Assembly: GCF_018449725.1 (NCBI RefSeq)
Contig: NZ_JAAVVC010000025.1
Span: 1 to 64,000, forward strand
Direction: 5' to 3'
From: Pseudomonas sp. dw_612
GTDB taxonomy: Bacteria > Pseudomonadota > Gammaproteobacteria > Pseudomonadales > Pseudomonadaceae
DNA: 64,000 nucleotides
The notes under the pieces are model-generated. The model did no database searches, was not told the origin of the DNA, and saw only the letters and a program-made list of their open reading frames with translations. Both the position numbers and the translations under genes were made by a program. Each line of letters starts with the position of its first letter. The first letter of the stretch is position 1. Below are positions 51,291 through 60,647 of this stretch, piece by piece.

Positions 51291-52283
51291 TCACCCCATC
51301 AACCGCGCCGTGCCGAATAACCTCACCCGACTCAATTGACCGCCCTGCTCTTCCAGCAAAATCGGCGCCGTGCCGCCGGGCATCACTACCTTCACCTCAC
51401 CCGCCGTCACCCAACCCACTCGCCAAGCCGCGCAAGCCACCGCACTGGCGCTGGTGCCCGATGACGCCGTCGGCCCTTCCCCACGTTCAAACACCCGCGC
51501 CACGACCCGCCCTTCAGACTCAAGCATCGCCCATTGCAAATTCACCCCGGCGGCACAGGGCCGCCCGGCCCCGCTCGGTGTCGCGTAGGCGATGCGCTTC
51601 AGCCCTTCGGACAACCCCGGTTCGCGCATCTGCTGATTGCTCGGCAATGCTTCGACACCGGTGACCAACGTCACGCAATGGGGATTGCCGATCCGCACAA
51701 ACTGGCTGCGGCACCACGCCGGGTCAAGCGCTGACAACGGTTGCACATGGCTGACGTCGCGGTCGTTCAATATCACGCTTTCAACTCCTGTTGCACCCAC
51801 CGCTTGTGGCCCGAATAACGGCTTGCCCAAGTCCAGCCAAAAGCCTTGCACGCCATCGACTTCGGCCGGTTTGATCGACGTTTCCACGGGCGATGACGTA
51901 TCCGTTTTGTCGTGATGAACCCTCAACAAACAACCGTTATCCGCCGGCAGCAGCCCTTGTTCACTGAGCACCTGAGAGAAAATCGTCAAGCCGTTACCAC
52001 TGCGCTCGGCCAGGGTGCCGTCGGTGTTGACGATCAACAGATCAAAGGGTGGCGCGGCTTGAAACGGGCCGACCAGCAAGCCGTCGCAGCGATGGTCCTT
52101 GCTGCCGGGTGGCCGGGTTCCGGGAGCCCAGCCGCAGAACGCTTCGATAGCCGACAACGCCCAGTTTTCGCGGGTTTGTGCGGCGTCGCGGGCCTGCTCC
52201 GGCACAGGGATACCGAGGCGTCGTACAGCGTCGGGCCTCACAACCGCGTAAATATTCCCCCGGGCATCGTAGAACGGCGTCAT
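51291..52283 (-). CDS. Diaminopimelate-epimerase-like protein lacking both catalytic cysteines
   Basis: A 330-residue protein with the two-lobed DapF fold. DapF signatures are present but altered: NTDGTLAERSGNG has Ser95 where DapF has the first catalytic Cys, and EGPTASSGTSAS has Ser275 at the second. GNPHCVTLV is retained. A Ser/Ser pair should not support normal racemisation, so it may be a dehydratase, an isomerase or a binding protein, as seen for Cys-less members of the proline racemase group. It is far from lysine genes. AGGA lies 8 bases before the ATG. The AraC gene sits 45 bases upstream on the same strand and may regulate it. Confidence 0.75.
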   Translation of the reverse strand: MTPFYDARGNIYAVVRPDAVRRLGIPVPEQARDAAQTRENWALSAIEAFCGWAPGTRPPGSKDHRCDGLLVGPFQAAPPFDLLIVNTDGTLAERSGNGLTIFSQVLSEQGLLPADNGCLLRVHHDKTDTSSPVETSIKPAEVDGVQGFWLDLGKPLFGPQAVGATGVESVILNDRDVSHVQPLSALDPAWCRSQFVRIGNPHCVTLVTGVEALPSNQQMREPGLSEGLKRIAYATPSGAGRPCAAGVNLQWAMLESEGRVVARVFERGEGPTASSGTSASAVACAAWRVGWVTAGEVKVVMPGGTAPILLEEQGGQLSRVRLFGTARLMG

Positions 52284-52328
52284 GGATCGGTCCTGAAGTC
52301 AGTGTAAAAAGTGCCTGTACTGTAGGCG

Positions 52329-53108
52329 TCAAAGCCCGGCGATGAAATACCGTCCCGGCGTCACCCCAAACGTGCGCCGAAACATCGCAATAAACGCGCT
52401 GACATTCTCATACCCCAGTTCCAGCGCAATCGTCGTCACCGCCTCCCCTGCCGCCAGCAATTCCAACGCTCGCAACAACCGCGCGCGTTGGCGCCATTGG
52501 CTGAAGGTGAAGCCGGTTTCGCTGACGAAGCGTCGGGCCAGGGTGCGTGCCGACACGCCGCCCCACTGCGCCCATTGTTCCAGCGAGCGGTTGTCGGCCA
52601 GGTCATCGGTCAACGCCCGGGTGATCCGGTGTAATCGCGGGTCCTGGGGCAGCGGCAGGCCGAAAGGCTCGCTGGGCAGCGCCGCGATTTCATCGAGGAT
52701 GACTTGAGCCACCCGTTCCTGACGCTGATCCAGTGCGCCTTCGCCCCAGGTCGCGGCGCGATCTACGGCTTCGCGCAGTAACCCCGAGGTGGCGATGATG
52801 CACGGCTGTTTCGGTAACTCGACGCAATCCGGCGCCGCCACATAGACGCTCCAGCCATGGAACGGGCCGTGGGAGCGCAAGCCGTGCAGGCAGTCCGGCG
52901 CAATCCACACCGCGTGGGTGGCCGGCACCACCCAATGATGGTCCGCCGCGTCCACCGACAACAATCCGCGCCGCGCCCCCAGCAATTGACCGCGAGCGTG
53001 CTGATGCAAGGCACTTTGGCGCTCGACCGGGCTGTCCAGAGTGACGGCGATCACTCGCGCAGCGGTGGACGACTGCGCCAGTTCGGTGGATATCAGGGGT
53101 TTAGTCAT
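52329..53108 (-). CDS. AraC-family transcriptional regulator
   Basis: A 259-residue regulator with an N-terminal cupin-like domain (LHQHARGQLLGARRGLLSV, WIAPDCLHGL) and a C-terminal double HTH (about 160-255: SARTLARRFVSETGFTFSQWRQ, ELGYENVSAFIAMFRRTFGVTPGRYF). It resembles in plan the AraC protein at 29361. The likely targets are the DapF-like gene downstream or the small gene transcribed divergently from 53201. ATG at 53108; a GTG four codons earlier has no better ribosome site. Confidence 0.85.
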   Translation of the reverse strand: MTKPLISTELAQSSTAARVIAVTLDSPVERQSALHQHARGQLLGARRGLLSVDAADHHWVVPATHAVWIAPDCLHGLRSHGPFHGWSVYVAAPDCVELPKQPCIIATSGLLREAVDRAATWGEGALDQRQERVAQVILDEIAALPSEPFGLPLPQDPRLHRITRALTDDLADNRSLEQWAQWGGVSARTLARRFVSETGFTFSQWRQRARLLRALELLAAGEAVTTIALELGYENVSAFIAMFRRTFGVTPGRYFIAGL

Positions 53109-53200
53109 TGGCCGTTTCACGTTATCGAATGACCGGAATGAGGCAGTTTAGCCATGAACGACGCTTTAGGCTGAGCACTCATTTCACAGGAGTCACCGAT

Positions 53201-53452
53201 ATGCGCGCCGAAGACCTGCTTCCCGACGATATCAATCAAGGCCAATTCAATGGCACCACGGTGCGCAAAGGCACGGTCGGGGCGTTTCTGATCAATGCAC
53301 GGGTGTTGAGTGACGCCCACTCACCCGAACATCTGCGCACGATTGCACGTCAGGACATTCTCCAGGCATTACCGGCGCTTCGAGCGCTTGGCGTGTTTGA
53401 AGTACTGGAGGTGCGTGACCCGACACTTCGGGCGCTCTGTGCCGGGGAATAG
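53201..53452 (+). CDS. Small protein of unknown function
   Basis: An 83-residue soluble protein beginning MRAEDLLPDDINQGQFNG. AGGAG lies 8 bases before the ATG, so it is well translated. The middle (VRKGTVGAFLINARVLSDAH) is beta-like and the end helical (RQDILQALPALRALGVFEVLEV). I do not recognise the family. It is divergent from the AraC gene with only 92 bases between, which suggests it may be a regulatory target. Confidence 0.65.
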   Translation: MRAEDLLPDDINQGQFNGTTVRKGTVGAFLINARVLSDAHSPEHLRTIARQDILQALPALRALGVFEVLEVRDPTLRALCAGE

Positions 53453-53516
53453 CGTGAGACAACCGCATCCCAAGTTATTGCCCCGTACCTTTTTATTGCC
53501 AATTGATCGATAAAAC

Positions 53517-53532
53517 CTGTCATTAATGACAG
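53517..53532. promoter_or_regulatory. 16-base perfect palindrome upstream of the amylase
   Basis: CTGTCATTAATGACAG lies 60 bases before the amylase ATG, inside a wider imperfect repeat (ACCTGTC ... GACAGGT, ending 53541). This is a typical position for a repressor or activator site. The binding protein is not identified. Confidence 0.45.
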
Positions 53533-53592
53533 CAGACAGGTCTTCTTCCCAGGCTCAGAGTGTCCCTGAACTCATTCGCTCGGAGCGCGATC

Positions 53593-55173
53593 ATGAACAG
53601 GAAGACACTCCTGGGTCTGTTGATTACCCTGACATTCGTCGGTGCTATACACGCCAGTGAAACAGCCCTCGTGCGCAATGGCACAGGCGAAGAAATCCTG
53701 CTGCAGGGTTTCCACTGGAACGCCAGTCGCAATGGGTCTGAAAAATGGTATGCGGTACTGACGCGCATGGCCGGGCAAATCGGTCAGGACGGATTCACTG
53801 CGATCTGGATGCCGCCTCCCTGGCGGGACACGTCCAGTTGGCAGAGCAGCACGGCCTCCGGCGGCGGCGAGGGGTACTTCTGGCGCGACTTCGAGAAAAA
53901 CGGCCAGTACGGCAGCGACGATCAACTCAAACAAGCCGCTGGCGAGCTGGACAGTGCAGGGGTGAAAGTTGTGTATGACGTAGTGCCGAACCATATGGAC
54001 GACAGCGCTGCGGTCCACTCCATGTTCCCCCGACGGAGCAACGAGTGGCGTCACGATTGTGGCGAGTGCGATGAGGGCGATCCCTTCATGGATGGCAGCG
54101 CTGATCTGAATACCGCCAATGCCGAAGTATTCGACCGCTTCAAAAACGAGTTCATTAATCTGCGCGACCACTACGGGGCCAAGGGCCTGCGCTTCGATTT
54201 CGTCCGAGGCTATGCACCGGAAACGGTTGACCGCTGGATGACGGGGTTCGGCAACCAGCAATTGTGTGTCGGCGAAATGTGGAAGGGCCCCGGTGAATAC
54301 CCCGAGGGCGACTGGCATCGCCAGGCCAGTTGGCAAGATGCGCTCAAGGACTGGTCGGACCGTTCGCACTGTATGGTTTTCGACTTCGCCCTCAAGGAGC
54401 GCATGCAGAATGGGTCGATTGCCCAGTGGCGAGACGGGTTGAACGGGAATCCCGATCCGCAGTGGCGCAAGGTCGCTGTCACCTTCGTTGACAACCATGA
54501 CACCGGCTATTCGCCCGGACTCAATCAAGGCCAACATCATTGGCCGCTCGTTGAATCACGCCGTAACCAGGCCTACGCCTACATCCTGAGCAGTCCCGGC
54601 ACCCCGTCGGTGTACTGGCCCGACATGTATGACTGGCAACGGGGCGATCTGATTCGCCAGTTGATCAGTCTTCGTAAGGGCGCGGGGATCAAGGCAGATT
54701 CACCGATTCGGTTCCACACCCAGTTTTCGGGGCTGGTCGCCACGAGCACCGGTGCCCGCAAAAGCCTGGTGATCGCCCTGGACTCCGACCTGACAAAGTT
54801 GCCCCCGGAGCTGGCCCAACCAGTACTGACGTGGGACGACGGCAAAATCCGGATCTGGAGCGTTTCGGCCGAACCTGCGCCCGTGAGTGTTCGTTTCACG
54901 TGTAACAACGCCAGCACCCAGCCGGGGCAAAGTGTCTATGCGGTGGGTTCGTCGCTGGAACTGGGCGCCTGGGACCCCGCCCATGCCATTCGTCTGGGCA
55001 ACTCATTGCAAGGTAATCGCTGGACAGGCACGGTCGATGTGCCCGCGCAACACGTCGTCGAATGGAAATGCATCGTGCGCGATAACGATTCGTCCGCGGT
55101 CGTACGCTGGCAACCGGACCCCAATGTCAACTTCACCAGCAGTGCAGGCGGTGAGACTTCGGGAAGCTTTTAA
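53593..55173 (+). CDS. amyP: Glucan 1,4-alpha-maltotetraohydrolase (G4-forming amylase) with CBM20
   Basis: A 526-residue secreted GH13 amylase that releases maltotetraose from starch ends. Signal peptide about 1-21. The sequence follows the P. stutzeri maltotetraose-forming enzyme closely (ILLQGFHWN, GGGEGYFW, VVPNHM, RFDFVRGYAPE, FALKERMQNGSIA). Catalytic residues by position are Asp202 (RFDFVRG), Glu228 (VGEMWKG) and Asp300 (VDNHDTG). The last hundred residues are a CBM20 starch-binding domain (VYAVGSSLELGAWDP, VVEWKCIVRD). The ATG at 53593 has GGAG 8 bases upstream. No other starch gene is adjacent. Confidence 0.93.
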   Translation: MNRKTLLGLLITLTFVGAIHASETALVRNGTGEEILLQGFHWNASRNGSEKWYAVLTRMAGQIGQDGFTAIWMPPPWRDTSSWQSSTASGGGEGYFWRDFEKNGQYGSDDQLKQAAGELDSAGVKVVYDVVPNHMDDSAAVHSMFPRRSNEWRHDCGECDEGDPFMDGSADLNTANAEVFDRFKNEFINLRDHYGAKGLRFDFVRGYAPETVDRWMTGFGNQQLCVGEMWKGPGEYPEGDWHRQASWQDALKDWSDRSHCMVFDFALKERMQNGSIAQWRDGLNGNPDPQWRKVAVTFVDNHDTGYSPGLNQGQHHWPLVESRRNQAYAYILSSPGTPSVYWPDMYDWQRGDLIRQLISLRKGAGIKADSPIRFHTQFSGLVATSTGARKSLVIALDSDLTKLPPELAQPVLTWDDGKIRIWSVSAEPAPVSVRFTCNNASTQPGQSVYAVGSSLELGAWDPAHAIRLGNSLQGNRWTGTVDVPAQHVVEWKCIVRDNDSSAVVRWQPDPNVNFTSSAGGETSGSF

Positions 55174-55281
55174 AAGGGGGACATCAGCACTCATGAAAAA
55201 ACCAGGGTCGCGGCCTGCAGGTTGATATGCAAGGATGTTGCCCTGCATAACGTCAGCAAACCGCAACACCAAGGATTTTTC

Positions 55282-56433
55282 ATGACTGCCTTCAACACCC
55301 CCACCTCATTTGTTCCCGGACGCCTGGAACAGATGTCCACCCGCATCGCCTTTTTTATCGCCGGCCTCGGTATCGCGGCGTGGGCGCCGCTGGTGCCATA
55401 CGCCAAAGCGCGGGCCGGGCTGGATGAAGGGACGCTCGGTTTGTTGCTGTTGTGCCTGGGGGTCGGATCGATTCTGGCGATGCCGATTGCGGGGCTGCTG
55501 GCCACACGTTTCGGCTGTCGCCGGGTGGTGGCCGCCGGGGTTCTGTTGATTTGCATGGCCCTGCCGCTGCTGGCGACGGTGTCGTCGATTCCGGCGTTGA
55601 TTGCGACGCTGTTCATGTTTGGCGCGGGGCTGGGCACGGTGGATTCGACGGTGAACCTGCAAGCGGTGATTGTCGAACGGGCCAGCGGCAAGACCATGAT
55701 GTCGGGGTTCCATGGCTTGTTCAGCCTCGGTGGGATCGTCGGCGCGGCGGGTGTCAGCGCCCTGCTCGGCCTGGGTATTTCGCCACTCGGCGCGACGCTG
55801 GTGGTGATTGTGGTGCTGATCGCCGCATTGCTGAAAGCGGTGCCGCATCTGTTGCCTTACGGCAGTGAGAGCTCCGGCCCAGCCTTTGCCGTGCCCCATG
55901 GCATCGTGCTGTTTATCGGCATGATGTGTTTCATCGTGTTCCTGACTGAAGGCGCGGTGCTCGACTGGAGCGCGGTGTTCCTGGCGTCCGAGCGCGGGAT
56001 CGACACGGCGTATGCCGGGCTGGGTTATGCGGCATTTGCCCTGACCATGACCGCCGGGCGTTTGACCGGGGATGCCATTGTGCGGCGCCTGGGCGCGACC
56101 AAAGTGATGGTGTTCGGTGGGCTGACAGCCGCAGTGGGCCTGGCGTTGGCGACATTCGCACCGAACTGGGAGGTCGCGTTGGTGGGTTATGCGCTGGTCG
56201 GCGCGGGTTGCTCGAATATCGTGCCGGTGCTGTACACCGCCGTGGGCAAACAGACCGTCATGCCGCAAAGCATTGCCGTGCCGGCCATCACCACCCTCGG
56301 CTACGCCGGCATCCTCGCCGGGCCCGCACTGATCGGGTTCGTCGCCCATGCCAGCAGCTTGAGCTTTGCGTTCGGGTTGATGGCGGTGTTGCTGGTGGCC
56401 GTGGCCATTGGCGGGAAGGTGTTGAAAGTCTAA
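55282..56433 (+). CDS. MFS transporter (YbjJ-like)
   Basis: A 383-residue inner-membrane transporter with about twelve hydrophobic segments and no hydrophilic insert. Between helices 2 and 3 lies LLATRFGCRRVVAAG, and FGAGLGTVDSTVNLQAV and SGFHGLFSLGGIVGAA are typical of the YbjJ group. Substrate unknown. AAGGA lies just before the ATG at 55282. It is 108 bases downstream of the amylase on the same strand; a sugar role is conceivable but not shown. Confidence 0.82.
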   Translation: MTAFNTPTSFVPGRLEQMSTRIAFFIAGLGIAAWAPLVPYAKARAGLDEGTLGLLLLCLGVGSILAMPIAGLLATRFGCRRVVAAGVLLICMALPLLATVSSIPALIATLFMFGAGLGTVDSTVNLQAVIVERASGKTMMSGFHGLFSLGGIVGAAGVSALLGLGISPLGATLVVIVVLIAALLKAVPHLLPYGSESSGPAFAVPHGIVLFIGMMCFIVFLTEGAVLDWSAVFLASERGIDTAYAGLGYAAFALTMTAGRLTGDAIVRRLGATKVMVFGGLTAAVGLALATFAPNWEVALVGYALVGAGCSNIVPVLYTAVGKQTVMPQSIAVPAITTLGYAGILAGPALIGFVAHASSLSFAFGLMAVLLVAVAIGGKVLKV

Positions 56434-56440
56434 AAGCGAA

Positions 56441-56518
56441 AAGATCGCAGCCTTCGGCAGCTCCTACAGGGTATACACCACCGAATGTAGGAGCTGCCGA
56501 AGGCTGCGATCTTTTGAT
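56441..56518. repeat. Inverted repeat pair, family B
   Basis: Perfect 25-base arms around a 25-base loop, between the convergent MFS and TonB receptor genes. Confidence 0.87.
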
Positions 56519-56526
56519 CCTAGGCG

Positions 56527-58950
56527 TTAAAAACCGACGCTGGCCTGCACAAAGAATGTGCGCGGTGCGCCGACATAGATGCCCGAGTTGTTGTCGCTGG
56601 AGCGGGTGAAGTACTGATGGTCGAACACGTTTTTCACCCCGGCCCCGAGTTTCAGGTTCGACAGCTGCGCACCGAAGTCATAGCCCCCGCGCACGTTCCA
56701 CGTCACGTAGCCCGGAATGTTGCCGTACTGGCCGTCGGCGCTGCCATCGGTGATGTAGTTGCCGGTGAAGCTGCCATCCGCGTTCACGCCAGTACCCGGC
56801 GAATGCTGTTTGGACTGGGCGAAACCGTCGATGTTGTAGGTCCAGCGATTCACGTCGTAGCGCAGGCCGACGGTGGCCACCTGACGGGAATAGAACGGCA
56901 AGTCACGGCCCTTGAAGCCCGGAATTTCGCCTTCATACGTAGCGCGGGTGTAGGTGAAACCGGCGTTGGCGGTCAGCCCGTCGAGCCGTGGATCAAGTGC
57001 CGACATATCGTAATGCACCGACGCTTCAAGGCCCTGGTGCTTGGTCGCACCGAGGTTGGTCCAGCCCACATCGTTGCTGATGTATTGCAGTTCGTCATCA
57101 AAGTCGATGTAGAACAGCGTCACTTCCCCGCCCCACACATCGTCGTTGTAACGCGTGCCGATCTCGTAAGTCTTGGCCTTTTCCGGGCTCAAACCATTGG
57201 CGGTGCTGTCACCCGAACCACCCTGGCCGAGCTGGAAATATTGCAGGCTGCCGAACGAAGTTTCGTAGTTGGCAAACAGCTTCCAGGCATCGGACAGGTG
57301 ATACATCACGCTCAGCGCCGGCAGCGGTTCGTTGCTTTCGATGCTGCGATCCTTCTCCGGCACCGGTTTGCCGGCGGTGTCGAGAACGCGGCGGTCATGC
57401 CAGTCGGTGCTGATGTGTTCGAAGCGAATGCCCGGGGTCACAGTCCAGTTGCCGACGTCGATTTTGTTGTCGAGGTACACCGCGTTGGCTTCAGTACCGC
57501 CGGTGCGGTCCTGATACACATGCCCGTCCGAACCCGGAAGCGCGACCGGCTCGTTGTTGACCAGCGCCAGGCGGCTGGCCTGTTCGTGCATGGCTTCCTT
57601 GAGGTAGCGATAACCGACACTGACTTCCTGGGTGGTCGGACCGACATCGAACACATGGGATACGCGCGGTTCGATCCCCAAGGTGTAGTAGGAGCGCGGG
57701 AACGAGCCCAGGGTTTTCTGATCGCGAGCGGCGATGTTGCTGCCACGGAAGCTGTCGGTGTAGTACGTCAGCACTTCGGCCTGGGTGCGGTCATCGATCT
57801 GCCGTGCCCATTTGAACGATACGTCCTTGCGACGTCCGCTGAAGTTGTCATTGTTGCGGTCGGACTGAAACGGATCAGCGTCGTACTGCTTCTGGGTCAG
57901 GCCGCCGGGCATGTCGGCGCTGGCGTCGTAGTAGTGGAAGTTCAGGCTGAAATCGTCAACGTCGGTCGGCGCCCAGTGGGTCTTGAGGATCACGTCGTCG
58001 ATGTCGTTGCCGTTGTTGCGTTCGCGGTAACCGTTGCCGTTCACCCCGGTGTACAACAGCGCCACGCCCATGCCGTTGTCCGCGGTGCCGCCGACAAACG
58101 CGGTGTCGATGTGTTTCCAGCCGCCGTGCTGGGAGGTTTCCAGGGTGGTGCCGATTTCACCGGTGGCTTTCTCCGGAATCGCGCGGGTGACGAAGTTGAT
58201 CACCCCGCCGACGTTCTGCGGTCCATAACGCACGGAACCGGCGCCGCGAACCACGTCGATGCTGTCGAGGTTGCCCGAGGAAATCGGCGCCATCGACAGT
58301 TGCGGCTGGCCGTACGGGGCGAACGCAGCGGGCACGCCGTCGATCAGCACGGTGGAGCGTGGCGACAGGCGCGACGTCAGGCCGCGCACGCCCACGTTCA
58401 GGGAAATATCGCTGCCGCCGGTGCCGTTGGCGTCCTGCACTTGTACGCCGGGCACGCGTTTCAGCACGTCACCGACGTTCATTGCACCCTGCTCAACCAT
58501 CGCTTCACGGCGGATCACAGTCCGCGCGCCGGGGTGGTTTTGCACCACGGCGGCATTTGCATCACCGAGCCAGTCGCCGACCACTTTGATGTCGGTCACG
58601 CCCAGTTCCAGCGGACCGTTGGACGCGGCAGTCGGGGCTGGCGTCAGGGTCACCGAGCCTTCATTGATCTGATATTCCAGACCGCTGCCCTGCAGCAATT
58701 GGCGCAAGGCCTGCTCCGGGGACAAGTTGCCGTCCACCGCCGGGGCCTGTTTGCCGGCGACCAGTTCCGGACTGAAAAAAACCTGCAACGAGGTTTGCTG
58801 ACCGAGCTGGCTCAGGGCCTGGCCCAACGGCTGCGCCTGGATGTGAATGGCATCGGCGGCGAACGCCTGAGGCAGCGCGGCGCTGACAGCCAATGCCAGC
58901 GCGAGCGGCAGCCAAGGTGATTTGTTGTTTTTAGCGGTGGTTTTTTTCAC
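56527..58950 (-). CDS. FecA-like TonB-dependent receptor with signalling domain
   Basis: An 807-residue outer-membrane receptor and transducer. Signal peptide about 1-31. An N-terminal secretin/TonB short domain follows (about 33-105: IQAQPLGQALSQLGQQTSLQVFF), which talks to FecR. The plug carries VRGLTSRLSPRSTVLIDGVP and APYGQPQLSMAPIS, almost as in E. coli FecA, and the barrel matches FecA along its length to the terminal Phe. Ferric dicitrate is therefore the probable ligand. It starts with GTG at 58950, with AGGA 10 bases upstream. It is third in the sigma-FecR-receptor series, so its expression should be induced by its own ligand. Confidence 0.88.
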   Translation of the reverse strand: MKKTTAKNNKSPWLPLALALAVSAALPQAFAADAIHIQAQPLGQALSQLGQQTSLQVFFSPELVAGKQAPAVDGNLSPEQALRQLLQGSGLEYQINEGSVTLTPAPTAASNGPLELGVTDIKVVGDWLGDANAAVVQNHPGARTVIRREAMVEQGAMNVGDVLKRVPGVQVQDANGTGGSDISLNVGVRGLTSRLSPRSTVLIDGVPAAFAPYGQPQLSMAPISSGNLDSIDVVRGAGSVRYGPQNVGGVINFVTRAIPEKATGEIGTTLETSQHGGWKHIDTAFVGGTADNGMGVALLYTGVNGNGYRERNNGNDIDDVILKTHWAPTDVDDFSLNFHYYDASADMPGGLTQKQYDADPFQSDRNNDNFSGRRKDVSFKWARQIDDRTQAEVLTYYTDSFRGSNIAARDQKTLGSFPRSYYTLGIEPRVSHVFDVGPTTQEVSVGYRYLKEAMHEQASRLALVNNEPVALPGSDGHVYQDRTGGTEANAVYLDNKIDVGNWTVTPGIRFEHISTDWHDRRVLDTAGKPVPEKDRSIESNEPLPALSVMYHLSDAWKLFANYETSFGSLQYFQLGQGGSGDSTANGLSPEKAKTYEIGTRYNDDVWGGEVTLFYIDFDDELQYISNDVGWTNLGATKHQGLEASVHYDMSALDPRLDGLTANAGFTYTRATYEGEIPGFKGRDLPFYSRQVATVGLRYDVNRWTYNIDGFAQSKQHSPGTGVNADGSFTGNYITDGSADGQYGNIPGYVTWNVRGGYDFGAQLSNLKLGAGVKNVFDHQYFTRSSDNNSGIYVGAPRTFFVQASVGF

Positions 58951-59047
58951 GTCGAACGTTGTCCTGTGGATCGCAAGAATACGCGGCTGTTAATGCAAAC
59001 CAGTTGCAGTTGGACAAGAAGACGAAGAACTCGAAAAAAACCTGAAT

Positions 59048-60022
59048 CTATCGCGCAATTATTTCCTGACTGCCGTCAGAAAGGGTGCGCACGGCCACCG
59101 GCAGAATGCTCGGCAAGGCCTTGAGCAACGCATCGGTGTTGTCGGATTTGAACACGCTGGTCAGGCGCAGATTGCCCACTTTGTCGTTGCCGACGGTCAG
59201 CGGCTTCTCCCGATAGCGCGACACTTCAGCCGCGACTTCAGCAAGGCTGGCGTTGTTGAACACCAGTTTGCCGCTGCGCCAAGCCGTCAGTTCCTGCGGG
59301 TTGACCGCGTAGGCGGCGGCCACCTTGCCTTGGGCATCGATGTGCGTACCGAGGCCAGCGGTGAGGCTGATGAAATCGGCGCCCTGCCCCTGAACCCTGA
59401 CCGTGCCCTGCTCCACCGCGACCCGGGTTTGCGTCAGATCCCGACGCACATCGAAGCGCGTGCCGGTGACCGTGACCTTGCCGTTGCCCGTCTCGACCAC
59501 GAACGGCCGGCTGGTGTCGTGCTCAACGCTGAACATCGCTTCGCCTTCCGTCAGCTCGATGCCGCGCAGATTCTTTTCAAAGCGCACCTGCACCCGACTA
59601 CGGCTGTTGAGGTCGATCACCGATCCGTCCGGCAGCGCCACGTGCTGGCGCTCGCCCAGGGCCGTGGAAAATTCCGCGGTGTAGGTCGCCGGGTGATTCA
59701 AACCGCTGAACAAGCCCAGGCCGAGCGCCACCGCCAACACACTGGCGGCCACCGCGTAACGCACCAGCGGACGCCGTTTGCGACGCTCCGGCGGGGCTTC
59801 GCACAAGGCTTGCAAACGCTTGGCCGGCAACAGATCGGCCGCCGTCCACAAGCCCTGGAGCAATTGAAATTCATCACGATGCTGCGGGTGTTCATGCAGC
59901 CAGACTTCGAAACGCCGATGTTCTTGGACATCCACCGCCGGCTCCTGCAAACGCACAAACCACCGTGCCGCCTCGTCGCGAACCGCTGTTTGCCCGCACG
60001 CGCAATCACGAGTATCCATCAT
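59048..60022 (-). CDS. FecR-family anti-sigma/transducer protein
   Basis: A 324-residue inner-membrane regulator. The cytoplasmic N-terminal domain holds the sigma factor (DEAARWFVRLQEP, FEVWLHEHPQHRDEF). A membrane segment lies at about 88-106. The periplasmic FecR domain (GERQHVALPDGSVIDLNSRS, GEAMFSVEHD, VTVTGTRFDVR) and a C-terminal STN-like tail contact the receptor. AGGAA lies 6 bases before the first of two ATG codons. The gene lies between the sigma and receptor genes, as expected. Confidence 0.9.
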   Translation of the reverse strand: MMDTRDCACGQTAVRDEAARWFVRLQEPAVDVQEHRRFEVWLHEHPQHRDEFQLLQGLWTAADLLPAKRLQALCEAPPERRKRRPLVRYAVAASVLAVALGLGLFSGLNHPATYTAEFSTALGERQHVALPDGSVIDLNSRSRVQVRFEKNLRGIELTEGEAMFSVEHDTSRPFVVETGNGKVTVTGTRFDVRRDLTQTRVAVEQGTVRVQGQGADFISLTAGLGTHIDAQGKVAAAYAVNPQELTAWRSGKLVFNNASLAEVAAEVSRYREKPLTVGNDKVGNLRLTSVFKSDNTDALLKALPSILPVAVRTLSDGSQEIIAR

Positions 60023-60073
60023 GGAAATTCCTGTTTGGCCGGGGGTGTAAATGGGAGATGGCGACACGCCCCC

Positions 60074-60104
60074 CTGTAGGAGCTGCCGAAGGCTGCGATC
60101 TTTT
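60074..60104. repeat. Single arm of family B
   Basis: One GTAGGAGCTGCCGAAGGCTGCGATC arm without partner, between the fecR-like and sigma factor genes of one operon. Confidence 0.8.
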
Positions 60105-60119
60105 CCGGAGCACCGCGAA

Positions 60120-60620
60120 TCATGACTGCGCCCCATCCAGACGATCGCGCAGATGCCGCAGGGTGCGGATCATATACTTTTCCACCATGTTCTTGGACAG
60201 CCCCAGCCGCTCGGCGATTTCCGCCTGGGTCAGGCCTTCGATCTTCTGCCAGACAAACACCTTGCGGCAATTGATCGGCAACTCCGTAAGCGCCCGCTCA
60301 ATGGAGTCGGCCAACTGGATCGCATGCATGAAATGCTCCGGGTCGCCGGACGACGACACACTGTGATCAATCGCCTCGGACTCCATGGCGCCCCGCCGAT
60401 CCTCGCGCCGATAACCATCCACCGCAATGTTGCGCGCGGTCTGGTGCAAATACGCCCGAGGCTGCTCCACCGCCGCCGAATCCGACTCAAGCACCCGCAC
60501 GAAGGTGTCATGGGCCAGGTCCTCGGCCTGCTGACGATTTCTCAGGCGACGGGTCCAGGTGCCGATCAACTCTTCGTAATGCTCGAAAAAGCCGTGGGTG
60601 CGGGGCAGCTTGGGGGTCAT
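60120..60620 (-). CDS. ECF sigma factor, FecI-like
   Basis: A 166-residue extracytoplasmic-function sigma factor. Region 2 (about 10-75) has AEDLAHDTFVRVLES and PRAYLHQTARNIAVDGYRRE. Region 4 (about 105-160) has LPINCRKVFVWQKIEGLTQAEIAERLGLSKNMVEKYMIR. This is the iron-starvation FecI subgroup, which directs transcription of the cognate TonB receptor when FecR signals. It is first in the sigma-FecR-receptor set. The ribosome site is weak. A Fur-like palindrome lies upstream. Confidence 0.92.
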   Translation of the reverse strand: MTPKLPRTHGFFEHYEELIGTWTRRLRNRQQAEDLAHDTFVRVLESDSAAVEQPRAYLHQTARNIAVDGYRREDRRGAMESEAIDHSVSSSGDPEHFMHAIQLADSIERALTELPINCRKVFVWQKIEGLTQAEIAERLGLSKNMVEKYMIRTLRHLRDRLDGAQS

Positions 60621-60647
60621 TGCGGTGTGCTGTGGGGAGGAGGCGTG

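Noticed and set aside
51291..52283. Annotation of the DapF-like gene as true diaminopimelate epimerase.
   Set aside because: Both catalytic cysteine positions are Ser, and it is not near lysA or other lysine genes.
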